Below are positions 27,097-35,538 of a stretch of DNA of 64,000 bases, piece after piece. This DNA comes from Kolteria novifilia. Its GTDB lineage: Bacteria > Planctomycetota > Planctomycetia > Kolteriales > Kolteriaceae. Every line of letters begins with the position of its first letter. Positions within the stretch are counted from its first letter, which is position 1. A program made the translations under genes and the position numbers. The stretch is taken from the NCBI GenBank assembly GCA_007748055.1, contig CP036279.1, forward strand, positions 4,464,001 through 4,528,000. The letters run 5' to 3'. The notes below the pieces were generated by a model. The model did not search any database and was not told the origin of the DNA. It was given only the letters and a program-made list of their open reading frames with translations.

Positions 27097-28773
27097 CTAG
27101 ATCGTTCGATCCATGCCGGTCGCGAGCGAAAGCAAGTCGCCGATACTGACCGCGCGGGATCGGTTCGGGGACGACTCTTCGATCGCTTCTTCCGCGACCT
27201 CCTCGTGGTCTCTCTTTCCCTGCTCCCCCTGCTGTGGGGGTTGATCGTGATTTTCCCGACCGTCGTGAAGCGGGTGCTCGTCGGCCGCGCTCTCCGGCGG
27301 CGGGGGGACGTGCTCCACGTTCACTTTCTGGAGCGTCAACCCTTGATCGGTCATGTGGCGATCCAACGTCGCCAGGTGTTCGGTCAACAGCGTACGGATG
27401 GCGGCCGAGTGCGTTTCGATCCGAGCGTGCAACTGGCCACCCTCATTGATCACTTGCAGCCGCAGTTTTCCTAGAGCCGGAGGATGCAGATCGACCTCGA
27501 TCTTCTTGGGCGACTGCAAGTTGGCTCGCTGAAGCGCCTCGCTGATTCGTTGAACGAACTCGGCGCGGTCGGTCTTGGCGAGCGCCGACGCGTTTCGGTC
27601 CTCGACTGTCGATCCTTCGGCTTGGGCTGCCGTTTCCGACCGGATCAGTTCCTCCAACGCGACTGGCGGCGTCTGCTTGGCGAGGAGTCGTTCGATGTCC
27701 TTGAGCGGAACCGCGATCGGCCGAATCGCCCCCCCGAGGTCGACGCCCGGAGCCGATCCCGGCGCGAGCGGTTGCGGGATCTCGACCACGGACGGTCGCG
27801 CCTCGGCCTTGAGAGCGAGTCCTTCTGATCCCTCGTCCACCAAATCCTCCGCTGACGCGAGGACCACAGTGCTCGACAGGTCGGTGGTCGGCTTGGTCGC
27901 CGGTGAAGCCTGCTCGACGTTGGCCGCCACTTCCGGGATCAACGGAGCGACTTGATCGCTGCGTGCGAGCAACTTGCCCGCGACATCTTCGGGAAGATCG
28001 ACGACCGGTTCCTCGAACTTCGTGGGGCGCGTCAATGGACGCGCCGAGTCGCGACGAACCGAGGCCAAGACCTTGTCGACCACTTGCTTGGGAGCGACCC
28101 GCCTAAGAAGCTCCATATCCGGATGGGCCGCGATCGCGCTGGCCGTTCCGATCGGCTCTTGCGTGGGAGACCTCTCCACGACAGCGCTCGGTTGGTCGCT
28201 CTCGAGGGCCCTCTCTCCGATCGTCTCGGGATCGTTCTTCACCGTTTGTTCATGAACCAGCCGCGCGAGATCCGACGACGCTGACGGCTTCGGACTCGAT
28301 TCCGTCGGCTCCTGGCCGCTCACGGAATCTTCCTTCACGGTGGGAAGATCTTCCTCGAGCGATGGCAGAGGATCGTCAAACTCGTCGACCGCTTCCGGAA
28401 ACTCCACGTCGTCGCTCAGCAGGGAAAGCGAAGCCAGTAACTCGTCGGGAGAGACTTTCAGGGACGCGGAGAGGGTTTCGGGCTGGGCATCAAGAAGCGC
28501 CAAGTCGCCCAGCATGCTTTCGGCCTTCGAGGGATCAACGCCGAGCATTTCGAGGAGGCCCTCGATTTCCTGGACTTCGGAAGGGACCGTCATCAGCGAT
28601 TGGGACATCGTGGTCGCGAGGGCCGCATGCTGGGGCATCCCCGCCTCGGCCGCGGCCCGGAACGCCGCGAGGAAAGCCTCGCCGAGCGCGTTGTCCCCCG
28701 CCTGAGGAGCATCGATCGTCTCGAGCGACTTCTTCAGGAAGGGAATCGCGGTTAGAAGAGGAAGCTGTTTCAT
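27097..28773 (-). CDS. fliK: Flagellar hook-length control protein
   Basis: 558 residues. The C-terminal Flg_hook domain is clear (PKKIEVDLHPPALGKLRLQVINEGGQLHARIE, then AIRTLLTEHLATLDRHMTDQGLTLQKVNVE), which switches export specificity when the hook reaches length. The first ~430 residues are low-conservation, rich in Asp, Glu, Pro and Ser, the expected molecular ruler. The extreme C-terminus (HPLHDGRENHDQPPQQGEQGKRDHEEVAEEAIEESS) is highly charged. ATG 28773 has a weak ribosome site. It lies between the MotE-like gene and flgD in the flagellar operon. Confidence 0.9.
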   Translation of the reverse strand: MKQLPLLTAIPFLKKSLETIDAPQAGDNALGEAFLAAFRAAAEAGMPQHAALATTMSQSLMTVPSEVQEIEGLLEMLGVDPSKAESMLGDLALLDAQPETLSASLKVSPDELLASLSLLSDDVEFPEAVDEFDDPLPSLEEDLPTVKEDSVSGQEPTESSPKPSASSDLARLVHEQTVKNDPETIGERALESDQPSAVVERSPTQEPIGTASAIAAHPDMELLRRVAPKQVVDKVLASVRRDSARPLTRPTKFEEPVVDLPEDVAGKLLARSDQVAPLIPEVAANVEQASPATKPTTDLSSTVVLASAEDLVDEGSEGLALKAEARPSVVEIPQPLAPGSAPGVDLGGAIRPIAVPLKDIERLLAKQTPPVALEELIRSETAAQAEGSTVEDRNASALAKTDRAEFVQRISEALQRANLQSPKKIEVDLHPPALGKLRLQVINEGGQLHARIETHSAAIRTLLTEHLATLDRHMTDQGLTLQKVNVEHVPPPPESAADEHPLHDGRENHDQPPQQGEQGKRDHEEVAEEAIEESSPNRSRAVSIGDLLSLATGMDRTI

Positions 28774-28845
28774 CCGGTCAACGTACCACCGCGCCCAAGG
28801 GGTGAGTGAATTCGACTGGTCCCGCGTATCCCGTGAGCGTCAGCC

Positions 28846-29511
28846 TTACGGCGTCGCCCTTGCTTTGTCTTGGAGGTTATTAAGTTCGGAGACCTCCGGC
28901 TGTCCTTCTCCGATTTCAGTGAGCCAGCGATTGAGTTTCCCGATGTCATCCTCGGTCTTGAACTCCCGAAACGCCTTCGCGGCGATCGCGGGATCGAGAA
29001 GCTTGATGTACTCAATGGGCTGCTGAGGATCCTGCAAGTCGACAAGGAAGTCCCTCACTTGGTTGGGTCGCATCACCTCCAAACGAGCGATCAACTCCGT
29101 CTGCCCCTTCTCGACAAGCTCCTCTTTCTTCGTCTCGACGTTCGCCTCGAGATCCTTCCTCAGTTTCCCGAGCAGTTGAATCTTCTGATCGAGTTCGGAC
29201 TGTCTGATGTCGAGCGTCTTGGCGAGCGTTTGTAGCTCTTGCTCCTGTCGCTGCCGCTGCCGACGGGCCAGCGTTAGCTCTTGAAGCTCCGACTCGAAAT
29301 CGGGTGGTGCATCGGGCTCCTCCTCCTTCGGCTCACTTTCAGCATCAACGGAGTCAACCGGAGCAGCCTGCGAAGATTTCCCAGTCCTAATCGCTTGCCA
29401 CAGTAACCCTAGCTCGTGTTTCGGGAGTCTGCCGATGGCTAACAGAAAAATCACGAGAAACGCGAGTTGCAACAGAATGAAGGTCGAAATGTTCCCAATC
29501 CAACGCATCAT
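28846..29511 (-). CDS. MotE-like flagellar motor chaperone
   Basis: 221 residues. One N-terminal membrane segment (STFILLQLAFLVIFLLAIG), a ~100-residue coiled coil rich in Gln/Arg/Glu/Lys (QRQRQEQELQTLAKTLDIRQSELDQKIQLLGKLRKDLE), then a MgtE-N-like helical end (LEVMRPNQVRDFLVDLQDPQQPIEYIKLLDPAIAAKAFREF). That is the MotE arrangement; MotE helps MotC and motor stators in alpha-proteobacteria, and similar genes follow fliJ in other phyla. ATG 29511 is supported by GAGGGA. It is flanked by fliJ and fliK, which agrees with a motor or export role. Confidence 0.78.
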   Translation of the reverse strand: MMRWIGNISTFILLQLAFLVIFLLAIGRLPKHELGLLWQAIRTGKSSQAAPVDSVDAESEPKEEEPDAPPDFESELQELTLARRQRQRQEQELQTLAKTLDIRQSELDQKIQLLGKLRKDLEANVETKKEELVEKGQTELIARLEVMRPNQVRDFLVDLQDPQQPIEYIKLLDPAIAAKAFREFKTEDDIGKLNRWLTEIGEGQPEVSELNNLQDKARATP

Positions 29512-29660
29512 GACCCGTCCCTCGAGGCTCTAGCAAACCGTTGAAGATTTGATGATGATTCGACGGCGCACCGCGGAATACGCGATGCCAAGTGGTATTC
29601 GGATGCGAGTAGAAGCCGTCTGTCGCGATCGACACGTGGGCCGGTGGTGAGAAGTCGCCC

Positions 29661-30119
29661 CTACCCCTCCGAGTAGTGTCGGCGTTGCTCGGACTGAAGG
29701 GCGAGCTCGTCGAGGAGCTGTTGATCCTCGCGACTGACGTCGGCGTCATATCGCTGCCGGGCCTTCTCGCCAAGTTTCTCGAGCACTTTGACGTCCTTCT
29801 CGGCGTCGAGCACGCGGGCGCGTCGGAAGTCGACGAGACGTCGGACCTGCTCGAGGTGGCTTTCGAGTTGCCGTTTCGCGTTGCGGAGGGAACCGTCGTA
29901 GAGGTGTGACTGAATCACATGATCAATGGAGATGGTCCCCTGACCAAGGTAGTCCCGCAGCGAGTCTTTCTCGCCGGTCCGGTCGGAATCGAGACGGCTG
30001 ATCTCGGCTTCGATCTTCTGTTGATGCTCAATCACTTCGGCCAATTCCACCTGACGCTCTTGGAGCGTCCGCTCCCGGAGTCGTTGGACGCGAGCTAGGC
30101 GGAACTGAAACCGTTTCAC
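29661..30119 (-). CDS. fliJ: Flagellar export chaperone FliJ
   Basis: 152 residues, almost entirely coiled coil: it opens with FQFRLARVQRLRERTLQERQVELAE (the FliJ start pattern) and continues through QIEAEISRLDS-like heptads to ARVLDAEKDVKVLEKLGEKARQRYDADVSREDQQLLDELAL. FliJ works with the ATPase FliI at the export gate. The start is GTG 30119, with GAGGGGC upstream. It is the first gene of the minus-strand cluster here; fliI, which often precedes it, is not adjacent, so the remaining flagellar genes lie elsewhere. Confidence 0.85.
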   Translation of the reverse strand: MKRFQFRLARVQRLRERTLQERQVELAEVIEHQQKIEAEISRLDSDRTGEKDSLRDYLGQGTISIDHVIQSHLYDGSLRNAKRQLESHLEQVRRLVDFRRARVLDAEKDVKVLEKLGEKARQRYDADVSREDQQLLDELALQSEQRRHYSEG

Positions 30120-30300
30120 GAGTGGAGCCCCTCAACCGAAGCGACCATGTAGCCAAGTATAGGACAATGGCATTCGCAAGAGGGCAAGCCGAGTTTCGGA
30201 ACATGAAGGCATGTTCCGGTCGAAAGATGGCGAACGGATCGACGCAAACCACTCAGGGAGAAGTGGTCCACAGAGACCATCGCGGAAGGACTCGCCTTCA

Positions 30301-30519
30301 TCACTTCTGATTGAGACGCTCGTTCTCGGCGGCACGCTGGGCGTTGAGCTCGTTCAACAGCGGAAAGCTCGGGCCCTTGGGGAAGTACTGCACGTCGTCC
30401 CAAAGCATGAACGGAGATGGGAGAACTTGGCCGACTTGGTATGTTTGGCATCCCACCGTCGACACGAGAGGAGTCGCCAGTACCAGCCCAAGGATCGTGT
30501 TCCGGATCAACTTCTTCAT
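30301..30519 (-). CDS. Small secreted lipoprotein
   Basis: 72 residues: MKKLIRNTILGLVLATPL is a signal peptide and STVGC a lipobox, so the mature protein is ~50 residues anchored to a membrane. The mature part (QTYQVGQVLPSPFMLWDDVQYFPKGPSFPLLNELNAQRAAENE) has no family I know. ATG 30519 is preceded by GAAGGAAGAGG. The frame stays open upstream to 30879 through sequence unlike a signal peptide. It is transcribed in the same direction as the flagellar cluster, 180 bases before fliJ, but probably forms its own unit. Confidence 0.72.
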   Translation of the reverse strand: MKKLIRNTILGLVLATPLVSTVGCQTYQVGQVLPSPFMLWDDVQYFPKGPSFPLLNELNAQRAAENERLNQK

Positions 30520-31039
30520 TTCCTCTTCCTTCGATCTCCGGGTCAGGATCTCCAGTGGGTCCAACACCCTCGGTTCAAGACCGATGCGGTTGTCGGCGTT
30601 CCTTGATGACATCGTCCGTGAGAGCGTCGCTCCTAAAGCCGAAAGCGCCAAAACCCCGAGAAACCACGCTTTCGCCCCGACCGACGAAATCACTTTTAAC
30701 CCCAAAGAACGACTCACCTTTGTCATCGGCCAAACGGGGCCTTCAACACGACTTTTCCGAGCGAGGTCGCCGGTCTCGGCCGAGCGCGACCGCGTCGCCC
30801 ACTGACGAACCTCCTCCGAGCGGACGTGGCTCGCTCCGCCGGGGAGGAAGCTCGATCGACATTCCCCTGCCGAGGACAACGCCCTATGATGTCTAGATGA
30901 TCACACGCCTCGCGAGCGGGGGCACTCGTCTCCGACCGTCACTGACGATGACGATGGACGTGCCCCAGGGATGGCAACGTCGCTCCCTCGAGAAGGGAGC
31001 AAGCGAGGGTCACTTTGGGATCAGCGGAAAGATGGTAGC
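30520..31039. other. Intergenic region between lipoprotein and cysH
   Basis: 520 bases between divergent genes. Open frames run in from both sides, but none shows a recognisable protein. A hydrophobic stretch (AKAWFLGVLALSALGATL) in the upward extension of the lipoprotein frame is the only hint of a longer product. No repeat seen. Confidence 0.3.
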
Positions 31040-31783
31040 GTGAGCACGACCGAAGAATCGATTGATCTCGAGCAAGCCAACGAAGAACTACTTTCGCTCT
31101 CGTCCGAAGACCGGATTCGCTGGGCGATCGACCAGTTCGGCCTCCAGGCCGTGCTGCTCTCGAGCATGCAGAAGACCGCCTCGGCGATGATGCATCTCTT
31201 CCATCGGCTCAACCTCGAGAACGAGATCCTCTTTGTCGATACCGGCTTTCACTTTCACGAAACGCTTCAGGTCCGCGACGAGTTCATGCGCCGCTACCAC
31301 CTGAACGTGATGACCCTCTATCCGAAGAAGACGCCGGAAGACCAAGAGCGACTCTACGGCCGCAAACTTTACCTATTCGTCGACGGCCAGCCCGAATGCT
31401 GCCGCCTGCGAAAGGAGGTCCCTTTCATCGACCACGTCAAGCAAAAGGGGCATCGCTTGGTGATGCTCGGCTTGCGTCAAGGCGAAGGGGGCAAGCGAAA
31501 GAACGTCCAACCGATCTCGGTCGACCCGCGATTCGACGGCTACGTGATGTATCCGATCCTCGATTGGACGACCGAACGCCTCGAGTCCTATTTGGCCGAG
31601 CACGACGTTCCGATCCACCCGCTCCACGCGGAGAACTATCCGAGCATCGGCTGCGCGCCATGCACGACGCCGGTCGCACCGGGCGAAGACCCGCGCGCGG
31701 GCCGTTGGCGCCATCTCCGCGAAGCCGAGGGCGAGGGTCCCAAGTACTGCGGGATTAACTTCGTCGACGGTTCGGGGATTTGA
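31040..31783 (+). CDS. cysH: Phosphoadenylyl/adenylyl-sulfate reductase (4Fe-4S type)
   Basis: 247 residues. It reduces activated sulfate to sulfite with thioredoxin electrons. The nucleotide fold is marked by AVLLSSMQKTASAMMHLFHRL and FVDTGFHFHET. Cysteine pairs ECCRLRKEVP and GCAPC (~80 residues apart) are the 4Fe-4S ligands of the APS-type enzyme, and PKYCGIN near the C-terminus supplies the catalytic cysteine in place of the usual ECGLH. PGEDPRAGRWR is the family block. The GTG at 31040 gives a typical N-terminus; the frame extends to ATG 30971. Other sulfate assimilation genes are not adjacent. Confidence 0.88.
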   Translation: MSTTEESIDLEQANEELLSLSSEDRIRWAIDQFGLQAVLLSSMQKTASAMMHLFHRLNLENEILFVDTGFHFHETLQVRDEFMRRYHLNVMTLYPKKTPEDQERLYGRKLYLFVDGQPECCRLRKEVPFIDHVKQKGHRLVMLGLRQGEGGKRKNVQPISVDPRFDGYVMYPILDWTTERLESYLAEHDVPIHPLHAENYPSIGCAPCTTPVAPGEDPRAGRWRHLREAEGEGPKYCGINFVDGSGI

Positions 31784-31952
31784 TCCGCGAAAATAACGTG
31801 TTGCGCGAAGCGTCATGCGGAAGGAAAAGATGGGTGGGGACGGTCCCTCGTCCCCATGGAGTGCCTTTCGGCTCCTCGTCCCTGAGTCTCATCAATGACT
31901 GAAGTGAGCCGGCCGCCCTCGCCGCCCGTGGCGACGTAGAGGGCCGGTTCGA

Positions 31953-33329
31953 TTAGGCTCGCCCGAGCTCCCGCTCGAACGTTTCGATGGCGTCACGAAC
32001 TTTCCACGTCCGTTCCCCCAGCACGATCTCCTCATCCTGAGCGATCATCTTGGTGACTTTGCGTTCCGCCGCGATGACACTCGAATGATTCAGGCCGCCG
32101 ATCGCCTTGCCGATCTCGCTGTAGGTCGCTTGCGTGTACTTTCGTGCGAGGTACAAGAGCAGCATCCGCGGATGGGAGACCGCCCGGCTTCGCGACCGCT
32201 GGGAAATCAACTTGGGATTCAACGAGAACATATCGCAGGCCTTGCCGCGAATGTCCCCGACCCGAAGGACCGGAACTTGGTGCCGAAGAATCTCGACCAG
32301 GGCACCACGCGCGGTTTCGAGATCGAGCGATGCTTCCATCGTCTCGCAGTAGTGCTCGAGATAGTTCAGGGCTCCCTCGAGTTCGCAGACATTCGAGCGA
32401 ATGTTCTCCGCGAGGAAACCAATGACATCCTCTCGCAAGTCCATGAGGCGCTGCGCCGCCTTCTCCCTTAGGATCTGGCGCCGCATCTCCTGGTTGGGCG
32501 GGTCGAGCCGCGCCACCATCCCGGCGACAAACCGAGACCGCAACTCCTCGGCGATCTTTCCCAATCGCCGGGGATGGACGTCGCAACCGAGGACGACCTT
32601 GCCACCCCGTGCCTCCAAGGAGTTGAGCGTGTGGAGGAACTCCTCTTGGATTCCTCGCTTGCCCACCAGGAACTGCACATCGTCGACGATGAGCACATCG
32701 AGCTGGCGCACCTTCCGTCGGAAGACGGCGAGCTTGTTGGAGCGCATCGCCTCGACGAACTGATTGGTAAACTCCTCGCACGAAAGGGCGAGTACCTTAA
32801 GGTTCGCATGTTGCCCCCGTAGAGCTTCCTCGACGGCTCGGAGCAAATGCGTCTTTCCCAATCCGATCCCGCCATGGATCAGGAGTGGACTATAGCTCTC
32901 TCGCGGATTCTCAATGAGCGCCGAACTCGCCGCGTGGGCGACCCGGTTGGGCGTACCGACAACGAACCGAGACAGCGCGTAGCGGGAGGGTCGTCCCGGT
33001 CGCTTGGCCGGAAGGGCCTTGGCCGGTCGTTTCGCCTTGGGGGCGACCGGCTGCTCTTTGCGACTGCGCTGAAAGAGGGTCGGATCAATACGGAACCGAA
33101 TCGGCAGCGGCGAACCGACAACGCGGCGCGCGGCCTCACGAATCTCGTCCTGAAAGTGGCTCTCGAGCCACTCGCGAAAGAAACGATTCGGAACGCCTAT
33201 CTCCAAAGCGTCCCGGTCGATCACCAGGTTGGTATTCCCGGAAAACCACAAATCGAAGCGCTGCGAGCCGATCGCCTCCTTGATCTCCAGCTCGACGTTC
33301 GTCAGGTCTACAGACGAAACAGCGGTCAC
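31953..33329 (-). CDS. dnaA: Chromosomal replication initiator protein
   Basis: 458 residues with all four domains: helical domain I (EIKEAIGSQRFDLWFSG), a basic linker (KAKRPAKALPAKRPGRPS), the AAA+ domain with Walker A GGIGLGKTH, Walker B VLIVDDVQFL, arginine finger LRSRFVAGM, and the DNA-binding domain IV (RSRAVSHPRMLLLYLARKYT then GGLNHSSVIAAERKV). The DnaA-box recognition motif is normally DHS/TV; here it reads NHSSV, an Asp to Asn change. It opens replication origins. dnaN, recF and gyrB are not neighbours, as in some planctomycetes, and no cluster of DnaA boxes was seen nearby. Confidence 0.95.
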   Translation of the reverse strand: MTAVSSVDLTNVELEIKEAIGSQRFDLWFSGNTNLVIDRDALEIGVPNRFFREWLESHFQDEIREAARRVVGSPLPIRFRIDPTLFQRSRKEQPVAPKAKRPAKALPAKRPGRPSRYALSRFVVGTPNRVAHAASSALIENPRESYSPLLIHGGIGLGKTHLLRAVEEALRGQHANLKVLALSCEEFTNQFVEAMRSNKLAVFRRKVRQLDVLIVDDVQFLVGKRGIQEEFLHTLNSLEARGGKVVLGCDVHPRRLGKIAEELRSRFVAGMVARLDPPNQEMRRQILREKAAQRLMDLREDVIGFLAENIRSNVCELEGALNYLEHYCETMEASLDLETARGALVEILRHQVPVLRVGDIRGKACDMFSLNPKLISQRSRSRAVSHPRMLLLYLARKYTQATYSEIGKAIGGLNHSSVIAAERKVTKMIAQDEEIVLGERTWKVRDAIETFERELGRA

Positions 33330-33949
33330 GGAACCCCCCCGTTCCTTCCTAGGCGGTCCTTCGAAGGAAACGAACCAAATTTTCGATCGTTAAGCAACAC
33401 AAATTGGCTCGGCCATGCGAGCATTGAGGCGCTGGGTCATTTGCTAGGTGGGTCCAATCCTAGTGCCACCGGGAGCGTTGTCAAAACAGAAAACCCAAAC
33501 TCGACGTGAGAGCCTCGGAGCCGACCCGGCGCAGTCTCTCGAAGTCCCTGAATGTGAAGTCATTATGAATAGTCGCTTCAAATCCGGTGAACCCAAAAGG
33601 GCCTTCTCCAATCGTGTATAAACTGTCGAAACGCTCCAGACGCCGTGGCGGACGGAGATCACGTCCCCTCCATTAACCTTTCACATCCCCGAGGTTAGGA
33701 AGAACTCGCCGTCGCTTCGAAATTGCGCGAACGACCTCCACCAAGCTGCCCATCGCTGACACCCCAATGTCACATCGGGGCACGCGCATCTTTTCGATCG
33801 AGTTTTCACGGGTCCTCTCGCCTCCTGCGTCCAAAACGCCATTTGGCCCTGGCCGAGCGCGAGCCTCCGTCGTAGCATAATCCGCTGGGGTGTCCCCCAT
33901 CTTCGGACCTGTTCACGTTGAATCTCAATCGCGCGGGAGAGCCAAGCGC
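33330..33949. other. Intergenic region upstream of dnaA
   Basis: 620 bases between divergent dnaA and the small basic peptide gene. It should hold their promoters. I found no TTATCCACA-type box, no AT-rich unwinding stretch longer than ~30 bases, and no repeat, so this is not an obvious oriC. Confidence 0.4.
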
Positions 33950-34042
33950 ATGGGTAGTCGTCGTCGAGGAAATGGTCGTCGCAAAATCGGTCGCAAGAAG
34001 CGGCGGATGCGTAGCCAAATTCGGCACCGCAAGGATCGCTAG
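33950..34042 (+). CDS. 30-residue Arg/Lys-rich peptide, possibly ribosomal (AURKAIP1/COX24-like)
   Basis: A 30-residue frame, half Arg or Lys, reading MGSRRRGNG, RRKIGRKKRR, MRSQIRHRKDR. Small basic proteins of this type (AURKAIP1/COX24, or bS22-like) bind the small ribosomal subunit and have the pattern KRRKRM.KKK.RK. Start ATG 33950 follows GGGAGA. It sits next to dnaA, where rpmH often lies, but the sequence does not match L34. Coding status is supported by composition and by the ribosome site; the family match is tentative. Confidence 0.6.
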   Translation: MGSRRRGNGRRKIGRKKRRMRSQIRHRKDR

Positions 34043-34337
34043 CTCTTTCTGGTGAGCCCTTCCGTTGTCGTTGTCCCACACCTTCGATTTGATCGATTCG
34101 GCAATCATCGACCCGAGTCTCTAAAGGGAGTTCGCGAAGCGAACGAACTCCCGTCAATCGGTGGGACAGCTTCCCTCATCCTCAGCATAGCCGGTAGTCT
34201 TTCCCACGCTCTCGACCTGTTTGTTTGGTCGGTCCCGTGAGCCTGGTTGACCCTGCGCACTGTTTCTCCGCAACGGGTGGACCTTCTCCACTTTCGCCAA
34301 TCCGCGATGCCAAAACCCCAAAACCGCGACCAGCTCG

Positions 34338-35258
34338 TTACTGATCCGAGTCGGCGATCGTTCTCTCCCTCTCTTTCCCAAACCACAGGGGAGATGCGAT
34401 TCGCTTGAACGGAAGATATCGCAGCGAAATCGACAACAGCAAGATCGCTCCGCCGACAATCGTCGATCGACTGGGTGCCTCGCCGGCCGTCACGTACGTC
34501 AGCCAGGTGTTCAGGACCGGCTCGATGAGGGTGATCAGTCCCGCTTCTTGAGGCGAAATGGTTCGTAGCCCCATCCCGAAGACGAGGTACGGGATACCGA
34601 GTTGCGCGATTCCGAAGAGACATAGAAACCCGAACTCAGCCCCCCCTATCCCCCAACCGGCAAAGTCGCCGCCCACGACCCAAAAGACCACCACCAACAC
34701 CATCCCCGCCGCGAGGTTGTTCATCGCCACCAGCCAAGCGGTGTCGTGAGAGCTCAATCCGCGAAGGAAAAGCGCGACCGAACCGTAGAAGAAGCCACTG
34801 GTCAGCCCCATCATCAAACCAACACCATGCGACGCCAGCTCCGACGCATGCCCGATCAGAATCACCAGAATCCCGATCATGCCCGCCGTGAGACACCAGA
34901 GACTGCGACGATCGGCGCGTTCTCCGAGAAGCAGAACGCTCCCTAGAAACATCCAAAGGGGGGCGGTGTATTGCAGAAAAATCACGTTCGCGGCCGTCGT
35001 TCGCTGAACGGCCCCAATAAAGAGGTAATTCATGATCATATAACACAGCATCATCGGCAGCATCAGCCAACTCCACGTCAGCCGGACCCGCGCCATCGCC
35101 ACCCACGCGGCCATGAAGCTACCCGCGACCAGAGCGCGGATCGCGGCCATCGCGACATCGGGCACGTCGATGTTCTTCACGAATGACCCACTGGTCGACC
35201 AGAGGATCGCCGCCGTCAACACAAGAAGTCGACCACGAGCACTAGGAGAAATGGGCAA
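34338..35258 (-). CDS. EamA/DMT superfamily transporter
   Basis: 306 residues with ten predicted membrane helices in two EamA repeats: the first from RLLVLTAAILWSTSGSFVK to GMIGILVILIGHA, the second from MMGLTSGFFYGSVALFL to GAILLLSISLRYL. Landmarks FLQYTAPLWMFLGSVLLLGER and LITLIEPVLNTWLTYV are the conserved ends of each repeat. Members export metabolites such as amino acids or nucleosides; the substrate is unknown. The reading begins at TTG 35258 without a clear ribosome site, so the start is uncertain by a few residues. No linked enzyme suggests a substrate. Confidence 0.88.
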   Translation of the reverse strand: MPISPSARGRLLVLTAAILWSTSGSFVKNIDVPDVAMAAIRALVAGSFMAAWVAMARVRLTWSWLMLPMMLCYMIMNYLFIGAVQRTTAANVIFLQYTAPLWMFLGSVLLLGERADRRSLWCLTAGMIGILVILIGHASELASHGVGLMMGLTSGFFYGSVALFLRGLSSHDTAWLVAMNNLAAGMVLVVVFWVVGGDFAGWGIGGAEFGFLCLFGIAQLGIPYLVFGMGLRTISPQEAGLITLIEPVLNTWLTYVTAGEAPSRSTIVGGAILLLSISLRYLPFKRIASPLWFGKERERTIADSDQ

Positions 35259-35538
35259 CAGAGGAAACCTTTCACGAAACTTCGACTCAAGTCCCGCGGA
35301 ACTCAGAGCACAGGCACCATAGAAAAGAAAGCCCGACTAGGTAATCCAGGCACACGGTAACAGCGTTTGCAATCTTTTCATTCGCTGACGCTGTCAGCGA
35401 GTTTTCCACATCCGTGACCTCACGATCGGGCCCTCTCCCGACCGCAACTTGTCATCGGGACTCGTGCTTACCAAGCATAGATAGGATGGGGCGCGAGAGA
35501 CGCGTTCTCCAAATCATCCAGGAACTAGCGGAAACTCT

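Noticed and set aside
35402-35410. TTTTCCACA, one mismatch from a DnaA box, near dnaA
   Set aside because: A single weak site 2 kb from dnaA, with no second site nearby, is not enough to call an origin.
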